Source: Intrasporangiaceae bacterium
GTDB lineage: Bacteria > Actinomycetota > Actinomycetes > Actinomycetales > Dermatophilaceae
Assembly: GCA_012518475.1 (NCBI GenBank)
Contig: JAAYSB010000034.1
Coordinates: 1 to 10,982 of the forward strand
Direction of reading: 5' to 3'
DNA: 10,982 nucleotides
Below the pieces are notes generated by a model that was not told where the DNA came from, did no database searches, and was given only the letters and a program-made list of their open reading frames with translations. Shown piece after piece: positions 1 to 8,924 of this stretch. Both the position numbers and the translations under genes were made by a program. How positions within the stretch are numbered: position 1 is the first letter of the stretch; each line of letters begins with the position of its first letter.

Positions 1-579
1 CAGGAGCGACACCGCCCGATAGCTGCTGCCGGCCACGAGCGCCGCCCACGTCTCCGACCAGCCGCCGGTCGTGCCGTTGGGCAGGCGGTCACCGACCGGC
101 GCGAGAGTCCCGGTCAGCCATGGCGCGACCACGAACGCCGCAGCCGTGGCCGCCCAGAGCAGTCGGCGCCACAGCCCGGAGCGAAGGCCCGTGCGCATCG
201 CCGCGCCGGCGAGCGCCGCGACGGGAACCCCGAGCACCATGAGGACCCCGAGCACGTGGAGCACGATCGCCACCCAGGTATCCATCTCGACGAGCAGGAC
301 GCCGAGGGCATAGACGAGGACGCCGCGGCCGACATCGGAGAGTGAGCGCCGTCGCCAGGTGGCCGCTGTCGTCGGTCGCGACCACACGAGGGCTGCGGCA
401 CCACCCATGACGAGGCCGAACAACGGGGAGGCCACAGCGTTGATGCCGCCGAGAAGCACCTCGACCGGCCGGGCCATGCCGGTCGGCCAGAGGAAGGGAA
501 TCCCATGGGCGATGAGCATGGCGAGGATGGCGACACCACGAAGGAGGTCCACCGACTCCACTCGCGCTGTGGTCCTCAC
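1..579 (-). CDS. Membrane acyltransferase-like protein (HGSNAT/DUF418-like), 3' part outside window
   Basis: I translated the minus strand by hand from a GTG at 579 and the frame stays open to the window edge, giving 193 codons with no stop. The N-terminus reads RVESVDLLRGVAILAMLIAH (residues 6-25). This matches the 'R..DllRG.AIl.M...H' signature at the first helix of HGSNAT-catalytic and DUF418-type multi-pass acyltransferases. It is followed by a 'SPLFGLVMGGAAALVWS' helix and further hydrophobic segments (about residues 85-120, and 143-160). Such proteins sit in the membrane and are thought to transfer acyl groups to sugars or other acceptors; the substrate here is unknown. No Shine-Dalgarno is evident before the GTG at 579. 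A second GTG at 561 is an alternative start. The other minus-strand frames here give arginine/serine-rich, non-membrane sequence and are shadows. The gene diverges from the adenosyltransferase with 20 bases between starts. The family assignment is moderate and membrane coding is strong. Confidence 0.62.
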   Translation of the reverse strand, partial: MRTTARVESVDLLRGVAILAMLIAHGIPFLWPTGMARPVEVLLGGINAVASPLFGLVMGGAAALVWSRPTTAATWRRRSLSDVGRGVLVYALGVLLVEMDTWVAIVLHVLGVLMVLGVPVAALAGAAMRTGLRSGLWRRLLWAATAAAFVVAPWLTGTLAPVGDRLPNGTTGGWSETWAALVAGSSYRAVSLL

Positions 580-587
580 ACTCTGAG

Positions 588-616
588 AGGCTAGGCCACA
601 TGGTCAATCTCACCAA
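588..616 (-). promoter_or_regulatory. Weak candidate promoter for the leftward membrane protein
   Basis: On the minus strand TTGGTG (616-611) is separated by 17 bases from TAGCCT (593-588). TAGCCT ends 8 bases before the GTG at 579, so the transcript would be leaderless or nearly so. Each hexamer matches only about half of the sigma-70 consensus. The boxes overlap the first codons of the divergent plus-strand gene. This is a candidate only; no equally good boxes were seen for the plus-strand gene. Confidence 0.2.
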
Positions 617-1226
617 GATCTACACGCGCACCGGTGACCAGGGCACCACGGCCCTGGGCGACTTCTCCCGGGTCTCGAAGACCGATCCCCGGCTCGCGGC
701 ATACGCCGACGCCAACGAGGCCAACGCCGTCATCGGGGTCGCGCTCGCCGCAGGCGGACTCGAGGAGGACGTGCGGGCGGTGCTGACCCGGGTGCAGAAC
801 GACCTCTTCGACGTCGGGGCCGACCTCGCACTGCCCCTCCAGGAGTCGTACGCCTACGAGCCCCTCCGGGTGAAGGAGGACTGGGTCACCGAGCTCGAGC
901 GCGACTGTGACACCTATCTGGAGCGCTTGGAGCCGCTGCGCTCCTTCATTCTGCCCGGCGGCACCCTTGCGGCCGCCCACCTCCACCACGCACTCACCGT
1001 GGTGCGGCGGGCGGAGAGGTCAGCATGGGCCGCAGTCGAGGCCCACGGGACAGGGACCGGCACGGACAAGGGTGAGGGCGGGGTCAACACACTCGCCGCG
1101 ACCTACCTCAACCGGCTCTCGGACCTGCTCTTCATCCTCGCCCGGGTCGCCAACGGGGGCGGCGACGTGCTCTGGCAGCCGGGAGGCGGACGCGAGGAGG
1201 CGCCGGAGCGCCGGAAGAAGCGCTAG
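600..1226 (+). CDS. pduO: PduO-type ATP:cob(I)alamin adenosyltransferase
   Basis: This cytoplasmic enzyme transfers the 5'-deoxyadenosyl group of ATP to cob(I)alamin, making adenosylcobalamin for B12-dependent enzymes such as methylmalonyl-CoA mutase. The 208-residue product has the PduO landmarks: the N-terminal ATP-binding segment TKIYTRTGDQGTTAL (5-19), a YADANEANAVIG helix (35-46) where many relatives have 'DEL/DEAN', SFILPGGT (115-122), the RRAERS arginine motif (136-141) and YLNRLSDLLF (169-178). The aspartate usual in the DE pair appears as Asn39. The C-terminus is a short basic tail. A GAGAGG (585-590) lies 9 bases before the ATG. It is the only plus-strand gene here, converging on DUF2550 with 12 bases between stops. 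PduO-type enzymes near the atp locus are familiar in Actinobacteria, but nothing links its function to ATP synthase. Confidence 0.93.
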   Translation: MVNLTKIYTRTGDQGTTALGDFSRVSKTDPRLAAYADANEANAVIGVALAAGGLEEDVRAVLTRVQNDLFDVGADLALPLQESYAYEPLRVKEDWVTELERDCDTYLERLEPLRSFILPGGTLAAAHLHHALTVVRRAERSAWAAVEAHGTGTGTDKGEGGVNTLAATYLNRLSDLLFILARVANGGGDVLWQPGGGREEAPERRKKR

Positions 1227-1238
1227 CCGGAGGCCGTC

Positions 1239-1694
1239 CTAGACAACGGAGTTGGGCCGCGGAGGCCCGGACTCGGTCCAGGACCGGAGTGCCGGGTATG
1301 CGGAGCGTTCGATCGCCAGCTCGTAGGCGTCCTCGCTCCCGGGCACGGTGAGCACCACAGCGACCGGGTCGGCCACTCCGGGGACGAATCCTGATGCGGC
1401 CACCGGGGTGCTCACCTCGAGATCACCGCGGGTCCACGAGTGCACCGGCTTCAGGCCGAGTCGGGTCACGGAGAAGCAATCCATCTCGTGAGTGCCCATT
1501 CGGATGAAGGAGGACCGCCACCGGTTCCTGCCCTGCTCCCGCAGGCCACAGGTCAGGCTCGGAGCACTCGCCGACAGGCGGCGTCGACGAAGGAGCATGA
1601 ACCCGAGGAGCACCGCCCCCAGGGTCACGAGAACGAGAAGGGCCCCTCCCACCACTTCCGCGGCGATGAGGGGCACCTTCTCGAGATCATCCAT
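1239..1694 (-). CDS. DUF2550 family membrane protein downstream of atpC
   Basis: The 151-residue product has one N-terminal transmembrane helix (about residues 9-34), then a basic RRRR stop-transfer stretch, so the rest is probably cytoplasmic. The soluble part keeps features I associate with DUF2550: an R-W-R-S entry (58-61), a 'LKPVHSWTRGDLEV' strand region (81-94) and a C-terminal 'YPALRSWTESGPPRP' block. No catalytic motif is visible and the function is unknown. The start lies 15 bases after the atpC stop with no clear Shine-Dalgarno, which suggests translational coupling to atpC. The family is often found directly after atpC in Actinobacteria, so a role linked to ATP synthase or the membrane is a reasonable but untested inference. 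The stop is 12 bases from the convergent adenosyltransferase stop. Confidence 0.82.
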   Translation of the reverse strand: MDDLEKVPLIAAEVVGGALLVLVTLGAVLLGFMLLRRRRLSASAPSLTCGLREQGRNRWRSSFIRMGTHEMDCFSVTRLGLKPVHSWTRGDLEVSTPVAASGFVPGVADPVAVVLTVPGSEDAYELAIERSAYPALRSWTESGPPRPNSVV

Positions 1695-1709
1695 GGCGTC
1701 GAAAGCCGG

Positions 1710-1978
1710 TCAGACGCCCATTCCGGACGAGTCGACTTCCTCGGCCACGATCGTCACACGGTTGTGATCGACCGAGAGGAAACCCTCGTCGACGGTCGCG
1801 GTCTTGACGCCGTCCTCGCCGTTGATCCTGATCTCGCCCTCGACGAGGACGCCGAGCAGCGGCTGGTGGCCAGGCATGATGCCGAGCTCCCCGCCGAGGG
1901 TGCGCGCCCGGACGAGCGTGGCCTGGCCCTCGTAGACCATGCGGTCGGCGGCGACCAGCTGAACCTCGAGCGTTGCCA

Positions 1979-1979
<1 letters not shown>
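1710..1979 (-). CDS. atpC: ATP synthase F1 subunit epsilon, N-terminal domain only
   Basis: Epsilon sits on the gamma foot and links the central stalk to the c-ring; in many bacteria its C-terminal helices also inhibit ATP hydrolysis. This 89-residue product begins MATLEVQLVAADRMVYEG and contains the hallmark 'GELGIMPGHQPLL' (30-42) and 'GEIRI...VDEGFLSVDHNRVTIVAEEV' strands of the beta-sandwich domain. It then ends after DSSGMGV. Typical bacterial epsilon has about 120-138 residues, so the helical C-terminal domain is absent. I see no frameshift: the TGA is followed by a short spacer and DUF2550. I chose the ATG at 1979 because it overlaps the atpD stop (TGATG). The frame extends upstream inside atpD, but that part is not epsilon-like. 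Confidence 0.96.
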
Positions 1980-3439
<1,460 letters not shown>

Positions 3440-3454
3440 GGATAAGTCTCTTCC

Positions 3455-4360
3455 TTACTTGCTCTCGGCGAGGGCACTCGCGCCGCCGACGATTTCGCTG
3501 ATCTCTTGGGTGATCTCGGCCTGACGGGCCTGGTTGGCCAGTCGGGTGTACTTCTTGATGAGCTCCTCGGCGTTGTCCGTCGCCGACTTCATCGCGCGCT
3601 GGCGAGCAGCGAGCTCAGAGGCCGCGGACTGGAGCATGCAGTTGAACAGTCGCGCGTTGACGTACTTCGGCAGCAGCGCGTCCAGCACTTCCTCCGGGTC
3701 CGGCTCGAACTCGTAGAGCGGGAGCAGGTCCTCCGGCTCCGGCGCCTCGGTGCCTTCGACGACCTCGAGTGGGAGCAGGCGGATGACCTCGGGCTCCTGG
3801 GTCACCATCGACACGAACCGGGTGAAGACGACGTGCACCTCGTCGATGCTGCCCTCCTCGTCCTGGTCCTTGAGGAAGTCGGCGATGATCCGCTGGCCGA
3901 CTTCACGGGCGATCTCGAAGCGCGGCTTCTCGGAGAAGCCGCTCCACTCGGCCGCGTACTCGCGGTGACGGAACTTGTAGTAGCCGACCGCCTTGCGTCC
4001 GAGCAGGTAGGGCACGACCTCCTTGCCCTCTTCGTCCCGGAGCTTGGCGACGAGTCGCTCGCTCTCCTTGATGACCGCCGACGAGTAGGCGCCGGCCAGA
4101 CCGCGGTCCGAGGTCATGATGACGACCGCAGCCCGCTTGACCTCGCCCTTGTCGCCGATGAGGGGGTGGTCCTCACTCGAGTACGTCGCGACCGCGGACA
4201 CCGCGCGGGTGAGCGCGCGGGCGTACGGGGTCGACTCACGCACGGACTGCTGTGCCTTGACGACACGGCTGGCCGCCATGAGCTCCATGGCGCGCGTGAT
4301 CTTCTTCGTCGCGCTGACAGAGCGGATGCGCTGCCGGTACTCCCGGATCTGCGCTCCCAT
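3455..4360 (-). CDS. atpG: ATP synthase F1 subunit gamma
   Basis: Gamma is the rotating central shaft inside the alpha3beta3 head. The 301-residue product has the conserved N-terminal helix 'IREYRQRIRSVSATKKITRA' (5-24) followed by MELMAASR, and the family-signature C-terminal coiled-coil helix 'SELAARQRAMKSATDNAEEL' running into IKKYTRLANQARQAEITQEI. The Rossmann-like middle includes 'VVIMTSDRGLAGAYS'. An acidic insert, 'EAPEPEDLLPLYEFEPDPEE', lies about two thirds along. The region KDQDEEGSIDEVHVV is only about one residue longer than in E. coli, so I do not see the longer gamma loop described for mycobacteria. GGAAGAG directly precedes the ATG. The gene is separated from atpA by 126 bases holding a strong hairpin and a repeat. 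Confidence 0.98.
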   Translation of the reverse strand: MGAQIREYRQRIRSVSATKKITRAMELMAASRVVKAQQSVRESTPYARALTRAVSAVATYSSEDHPLIGDKGEVKRAAVVIMTSDRGLAGAYSSAVIKESERLVAKLRDEEGKEVVPYLLGRKAVGYYKFRHREYAAEWSGFSEKPRFEIAREVGQRIIADFLKDQDEEGSIDEVHVVFTRFVSMVTQEPEVIRLLPLEVVEGTEAPEPEDLLPLYEFEPDPEEVLDALLPKYVNARLFNCMLQSAASELAARQRAMKSATDNAEELIKKYTRLANQARQAEITQEISEIVGGASALAESK

Positions 4361-4375
4361 ACTCTTCCGCCTTCC

Positions 4376-4417
4376 TTCGCGTTGTTCTTGTCGCGTGGTT
4401 CGTGATTCGCGTTGTTC
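4376..4417 (-). repeat. Two 12-bp direct repeats, 30 bp apart, in the atpA-atpG gap
   Basis: TTCGCGTTGTTC (plus-strand reading) occurs at 4376-4387 and again at 4406-4417, start to start exactly 30 bases. In the transcript it reads GAACAACGCGAA. The copy nearer atpG ends just before the purine-rich ribosome-binding region of that gene. The nearby 9-mer CGATGCAGT (4417-4425) recurs in the atpH-atpA gap (6208-6216). The function is unknown; a binding site pair or local duplication is possible. Confidence 0.5.
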
Positions 4418-4455
4418 GATGCAGTGGTGGGTCGTCGCGTAGACGCCCGCTGGGG

Positions 4456-4481
4456 CCGGCCGGGCGGGACCGCCCGGCCGG
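4456..4481 (-). other. GC-rich 26-base stem-loop directly after the atpA stop
   Basis: CCGGCCGGGCGG (4456-4467) is followed after two bases (GA) by its perfect reverse complement CCGCCCGGCCGG (4470-4481). A realistic fold is an 11-bp all-GC stem with a 4-base loop. On the minus strand it begins 5 bases after the atpA stop codon. What follows (CCCCAGCGGGCGTCT) has no T run, so it is not a classical intrinsic terminator. It is more likely an intercistronic stability or attenuation element that tunes atpA against atpG-atpD-atpC. Confidence 0.7.
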
Positions 4482-4486
4482 ATACC

Positions 4487-6130
<1,644 letters not shown>

Positions 6131-6153
6131 GTCTGTTCTTCTCCTCGTTTGCT

Positions 6154-6179
6154 GGTCCTGGTCCCGTGATCTCAGGACC
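6154..6179 (-). other. Stem-loop in the atpH-atpA gap
   Basis: GGTCCTG (6154-6160) and CAGGACC (6173-6179) form a 7-bp perfect stem around a 12-base loop, just upstream of the atpA ribosome binding site (6141-6146). The same 104-base gap holds a short direct repeat, CAGTTGTG at 6199-6206 and 6213-6220. The structure could set mRNA processing or atpA initiation; no terminator tail is present. Confidence 0.4.
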
Positions 6180-6234
6180 GACGCGGTTGTCGTACGTTCA
6201 GTTGTGGCGATGCAGTTGTGCTGGTGGCGGCTGG

Positions 6235-7050
6235 TCAGCCGCCGGAGAGGTGTCGGCGCGCCTCGTCGAGGCGGCGGAGCACCGTGCCGTCGACGACCTC
6301 GTCGCCGATCTGGACGCGGATGCCACCGATCACCGTCGAGTCGGTCACCGACTGGAGCTTGACGGGCTTGCCGTAGTGCTTCTCGAGCGCCGAGCGCAGC
6401 CGGGCGGACTGCTGCTCGGTGAGCGGAGCGGCCACGGTCACCTGGGCGGTCAGCTCGTCGCGACGAGTGGCGGCCAGGGCGAGGTAGCGCTCCATGATCC
6501 GGTCGAGGCGACGAGCGCGTGGGGTGCGCACTGCCTGCTGAGCGAGGCGCACCGTCTCCGGCTGAGCCTTGCCGGCAAGCAGCACCGCCACGAGGTCGGA
6601 CTTGCCCTGGGCGTCGGTGTTCCGGCTCGAGAGCGTGTCGCGCAGCCCGGCGTCACCGGCCACGATGCGCTCGAAACGGAACAGCTCGTCCTCGACGGCG
6701 TCGATGCGTCCCTCGCCCTCGGCCTTCGCGAGGATGGACTGGACAGCGAGCGACTCGACGGTGTCGGCGAGGTCGCCCTCCTCCGCCCACCGCTCACCTG
6801 CGACGGCACCGAGCAGCTGAGCCGTGGTCGGGCTCACCCGACCACCGAAGATCCGCTGCGCGAGCGCCGTCTTGGCCTGACCCTCCCGCGACGGGTCGGC
6901 AAGCGCCCGGCGCAGCGAGGGACTGGCGTCGATGACGGCGGAGGCAGCGAACAGCTCCTCGCCCAGCGCGGACCGGTCAGCACCCTGGTCCAGGGCTGCG
7001 CTGAACGCCTGCTGGACTGCGCTGGCCGCTGCTCGGCTGGATCCACGCAT
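6235..7050 (-). CDS. atpH: ATP synthase F1 subunit delta
   Basis: Delta caps the top of F1 and ties it to the b-subunit peripheral stalk. The 271-residue product is longer than the E. coli protein (about 177) but usual for actinobacterial delta, which has an expanded N-terminal helical region. The C-terminal family signature is clear: 'VIGGIRVQIGDEVVDGTVLR' followed by RLDEARRHL (about residues 241-269). The middle is helical and charged ('AKAEGEGRIDAVEDELFRFE'). The ATG shares one base with the atpF stop (TGATG), so translation is probably coupled. After the stop comes a 104-base gap before atpA. Confidence 0.96.
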   Translation of the reverse strand: MRGSSRAAASAVQQAFSAALDQGADRSALGEELFAASAVIDASPSLRRALADPSREGQAKTALAQRIFGGRVSPTTAQLLGAVAGERWAEEGDLADTVESLAVQSILAKAEGEGRIDAVEDELFRFERIVAGDAGLRDTLSSRNTDAQGKSDLVAVLLAGKAQPETVRLAQQAVRTPRARRLDRIMERYLALAATRRDELTAQVTVAAPLTEQQSARLRSALEKHYGKPVKLQSVTDSTVIGGIRVQIGDEVVDGTVLRRLDEARRHLSGG

Positions 7051-7628
7051 CAGGAATCGACCTTCTCGGGCCGGACCTCGCCGGCCTCGAGCTCGGCGAG
7101 GAAGCGGTCGACGATGCCCTTCTGGCGGACCTCGTCCTCAAGGGACTCGCCGACGATCTTGCTGGCGAGGGTCGTCGACATGGAGCCGACCTCCTGCCGG
7201 AGCGAGACGATCGCCTGCTGACGCTCGGCCTCGATCTGCCGCTTGGCGGACTCGGTGATCCGCGCAGCCTCGGCGTTGGCCTGGTTGCGCATCTCAGCGA
7301 TGATCGAGGCACCCTCCTCGCGAGCCTGCTCGCGGATCGCGTTGGCCTCGGTGCGGGCCTCGGCGAGCTGGGCCTCGTAGCTCTGCAGAGCAGCCTCGGC
7401 CTGGGCCTGGGCCTCCTCCGCCTGCTGCATGCCGCCCTCGATCGCTGCCCGGCGCTCCTCGTAGGCGCGCTCGATGTTGGGCACGACCTTCTTGGCGACG
7501 ACGAGGTAGACGATGCCGAGCATCACGAAGCCGAAGATCAGCTCCGGGATGTGCGGGATCAGCGGCGGCTTCGGCTCGCCCGCAGCCGTCACGACGGCTG
7601 ACGGGAAAGCGGCTAGGACGTTGAGCAC
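7050..7628 (-). CDS. atpF: ATP synthase Fo subunit b
   Basis: Subunit b anchors the peripheral stalk in the membrane and holds F1 against rotation. The 192 residues show a short N-terminal segment, one transmembrane helix (about 29-47, 'ELIFGFVMLGIVYLVVAKKV'), then a long charged coiled coil rich in Ala, Glu, Gln and Arg, ending in a 'VDRFLAELEAGEV' region that would bind delta. The start is GTG with AGGAG 7 bases upstream. It is a single b gene with no b-delta fusion of the mycobacterial type, since a separate full delta follows. Its stop overlaps the atpH start. Confidence 0.97.
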   Translation of the reverse strand: MLNVLAAFPSAVVTAAGEPKPPLIPHIPELIFGFVMLGIVYLVVAKKVVPNIERAYEERRAAIEGGMQQAEEAQAQAEAALQSYEAQLAEARTEANAIREQAREEGASIIAEMRNQANAEAARITESAKRQIEAERQQAIVSLRQEVGSMSTTLASKIVGESLEDEVRQKGIVDRFLAELEAGEVRPEKVDS

Positions 7629-7665
7629 GGGATTCTCCTGATGCTGTTACCGGGTCGGGTGGATG

Positions 7666-7679
7666 AGCCGAGTCCGGCT
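7666..7679 (-). other. Small stem-loop just after the atpE stop
   Basis: AGCCG (7666-7670), AGTC loop and CGGCT (7675-7679) form a 5-bp stem that begins 2 bases after the atpE stop on the minus strand. No T run follows. A hairpin here could protect the 3' end of an atpE-rich processed mRNA, which would suit the high copy number of subunit c, but this is inference. Confidence 0.35.
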
Positions 7680-7681
7680 GA

Positions 7682-7888
7682 TCAGTTGTTGATGAAGAAG
7701 AGCACCAGACCGAAGATGGCAAGCGCCTCAGCGAGGGCGAAGCCGAGGATGGCAATCGGCTGGAGCAGCGGGCGGGCCTCGGGCTGGCGGGCAACACCGT
7801 TGATGTAGGCGGCGAAGATCAGACCGACGGCGATGGCCGGGCCGATGGTCGCGAGGCCGTAGCCGACGAGGGAGATGGTGCCAGTCAC
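7682..7888 (-). CDS. atpE: ATP synthase Fo subunit c
   Basis: Subunit c forms the membrane rotor ring that carries protons. The 68-residue hairpin has helix 1 (about 5-30), the polar loop ARQPE (33-37) that contacts gamma and epsilon, and helix 2 with the ion-binding carboxylate Glu54 in 'GFALAEALAIFG'. No sodium-site residues were obvious, so proton use is likely. In helix 1 the usual glycine-packing motif reads G16-P-A18-I-A20-V-G22, with alanine at two positions where Streptomyces-type c has glycine. The start is GTG with AGAGGA (7895-7900) 6 bases upstream. The GTG overlaps the stop of a nine-codon upstream ORF (GTGA). It is flanked by gaps of 160 and 53 bases with hairpins. Confidence 0.98.
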   Translation of the reverse strand: MTGTISLVGYGLATIGPAIAVGLIFAAYINGVARQPEARPLLQPIAILGFALAEALAIFGLVLFFINN

Positions 7889-7914
7889 AGTGATTCCTCT
7901 TTCATGAGTTTCAT
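7885..7914 (-). CDS. Putative nine-codon leader ORF overlapping the atpE start
   Basis: An ATG at 7914 opens MKLMKEESL and ends in a TGA that overlaps the atpE GTG by GTGA. Seven bases upstream of the ATG is GGAG (7925-7922), an ideal Shine-Dalgarno spacing. The atpE ribosome binding site AGAGGA lies inside this ORF. The arrangement would allow translational coupling that feeds ribosomes to atpE. It is very short, so chance is a real alternative; conservation is the test. Confidence 0.35.
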   Translation of the reverse strand: MKLMKEESL

Positions 7915-7922
7915 TTGTGTGC

Positions 7923-7940
7923 TCCGGCCGTCAGGCCGGA
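7923..7940 (-). other. Stem-loop upstream of atpE covering the leader ribosome binding site
   Basis: TCCGGCC (7923-7929), GTCA loop and GGCCGGA (7934-7940) form a perfect 7-bp stem. On the coding strand most of the GGAG that precedes the leader ATG lies in the 3' arm, so folding would hide it. No T run follows, which argues against a terminator. Confidence 0.5.
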
Positions 7941-7993
7941 AGTCTGAGTGGGTGTTTCGGTGAGCTATTCAGTTGTCGTTCAGGTGATGGTCG

Positions 7994-8038
7994 GGTATGC
8001 GGTGCCAACCAAGCAGGAGCGGGTGCGCGGAGCATACC
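7994..8038 (-). repeat. 7-bp inverted repeat after atpB
   Basis: GGTATGC (7994-8000) and GCATACC (8032-8038) are perfect inverted copies with a 31-base loop, starting 10 bases after the atpB stop. With the hairpin at 7923-7940 they make up most of the structure visible in the 160-base atpB-atpE gap. I see no protein-coding signal here apart from the short leader ORF. The function is unknown and the long loop makes it weak. Confidence 0.3.
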
Positions 8039-8048
8039 GGTCGATCGG

Positions 8049-8846
8049 TCAGTGGTCCTCGGCGACTGCTCCTGCGATGTAGCTGGCGGCGAGGAGGGTG
8101 AAGACGTAGGCCTGGAGGGCCTGGATGAGGGCCTCGAACAGCCACATGACACCCGCCATGGCGAACGTCGGGATGGCGAGGAGCTTGAAGACGACACCCT
8201 GGGTGAGGAAGTACGCCGCGGCGCTGACGAACAGCACGATGAGGATGTGACCGGCGAACATGTTGCCGAAGAGTCGCAGGGCGAGCGTGAGCGGGCGGGT
8301 GATGAAGTAGGTGATGACCTCGAGGACGAGGATCGCCGGCTTGATCCAGCCGGGCAGCCCGTCCGGGACCATGTGGGCGAAGTAGCCCTTGATGCCGTAG
8401 CGCTTGATGCCGACCCAGTGGTAGATGACGTAGACGACGAGAGCGGCGGCGATGGGGAAGCCGATCCGGCCGTAGGTCGGGTTCATCACCGGAGGCAGGA
8501 TGCCGAACCAGTTGTTCACGAGCAGGAGGGTGAAGAGCGCGAAGAGGAAGGGCACGAAGCGCATGAAGTGCTTGCTGCCGATCATGTCGCGGGCGATGCT
8601 GTTGCGCGCGAAGTTGTAGAAGCCCTCGAAGAGGAACTGGCCCTTGCTCGGGACGATCGAGACGTTGCGGGTCAGCATGATCAGCGCCGCGCAGATGAGG
8701 ATGACGGAGACGCCACCCCAGATCATCTGCTCCGTGATCGCCCAGTCACCCTCACCGATGAAGGGGAGCCAGAAGATCTCCGAACCGGGTGCGACGAACT
8801 CGTCGCCGCTGGCCATGGGCAGCTGCTGGGCAGAAGCCAGGATCAC
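8049..8846 (-). CDS. atpB: ATP synthase Fo subunit a
   Basis: Subunit a forms the two proton half-channels beside the c-ring. The 265-residue product is a multi-pass membrane protein. The essential arginine is Arg191 in 'TRPLTLALRLFGNMFAGH' (183-200), and the terminal helix 'FEALIQALQAYVFTLLAASY' (237-256) carries the conserved Gln245. The 'LLLVNNWFGILPP' segment (107-119) is also typical. I chose the GTG at 8846 because GAGGAG lies 6 bases upstream; the longer frame from 8900 adds an 18-residue stretch that spans this ribosome binding site and is not family-like. A 78-base gap separates it from the AtpZ-like gene. Confidence 0.97.
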   Translation of the reverse strand: MILASAQQLPMASGDEFVAPGSEIFWLPFIGEGDWAITEQMIWGGVSVILICAALIMLTRNVSIVPSKGQFLFEGFYNFARNSIARDMIGSKHFMRFVPFLFALFTLLLVNNWFGILPPVMNPTYGRIGFPIAAALVVYVIYHWVGIKRYGIKGYFAHMVPDGLPGWIKPAILVLEVITYFITRPLTLALRLFGNMFAGHILIVLFVSAAAYFLTQGVVFKLLAIPTFAMAGVMWLFEALIQALQAYVFTLLAASYIAGAVAEDH

Positions 8847-8852
8847 GAATGT

Positions 8853-8858
8853 CTCCTC
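8853..8858 (-). promoter_or_regulatory. Ribosome binding site that sets the atpB start
   Basis: CTCCTC on the plus strand is GAGGAG on the coding strand, 6 bases before the GTG at 8846. It argues against the upstream ATG at 8900 as the atpB start. Confidence 0.8.
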
Positions 8859-8924
8859 GAAGGGGTCTTTAGGCGAGCAGGGCCGGACCGGAGATCGCAC
8901 CAGGAGGTGGACCCGGTCAGAACG

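Noticed and set aside
89..616. Minus-strand frames of 175 and 141 codons near the left edge
   Set aside because: Their products are Arg/Pro/Ser-rich and lack structure, while the third minus-strand frame gives a coherent membrane protein with a family signature.
1254..1268. GGGCC-GCGGA-GGCCC as a terminator for the convergent genes
   Set aside because: The stem is only 5 bp, lies within the DUF2550 coding end and has no T run on either strand.
1754..1767. TCACA-CGGT-TGTGA inverted repeat
   Set aside because: The half-sites are in the wrong order for a CRP site, the spacer is 4 bases, and it encodes conserved atpC residues.
6199..6220. CAGTTGTG direct repeat in the atpH-atpA gap as an operator
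   Set aside because: Eight bases twice at 14-base spacing is weak, and CAGTTGT also occurs elsewhere in the window, including at the atpE end.
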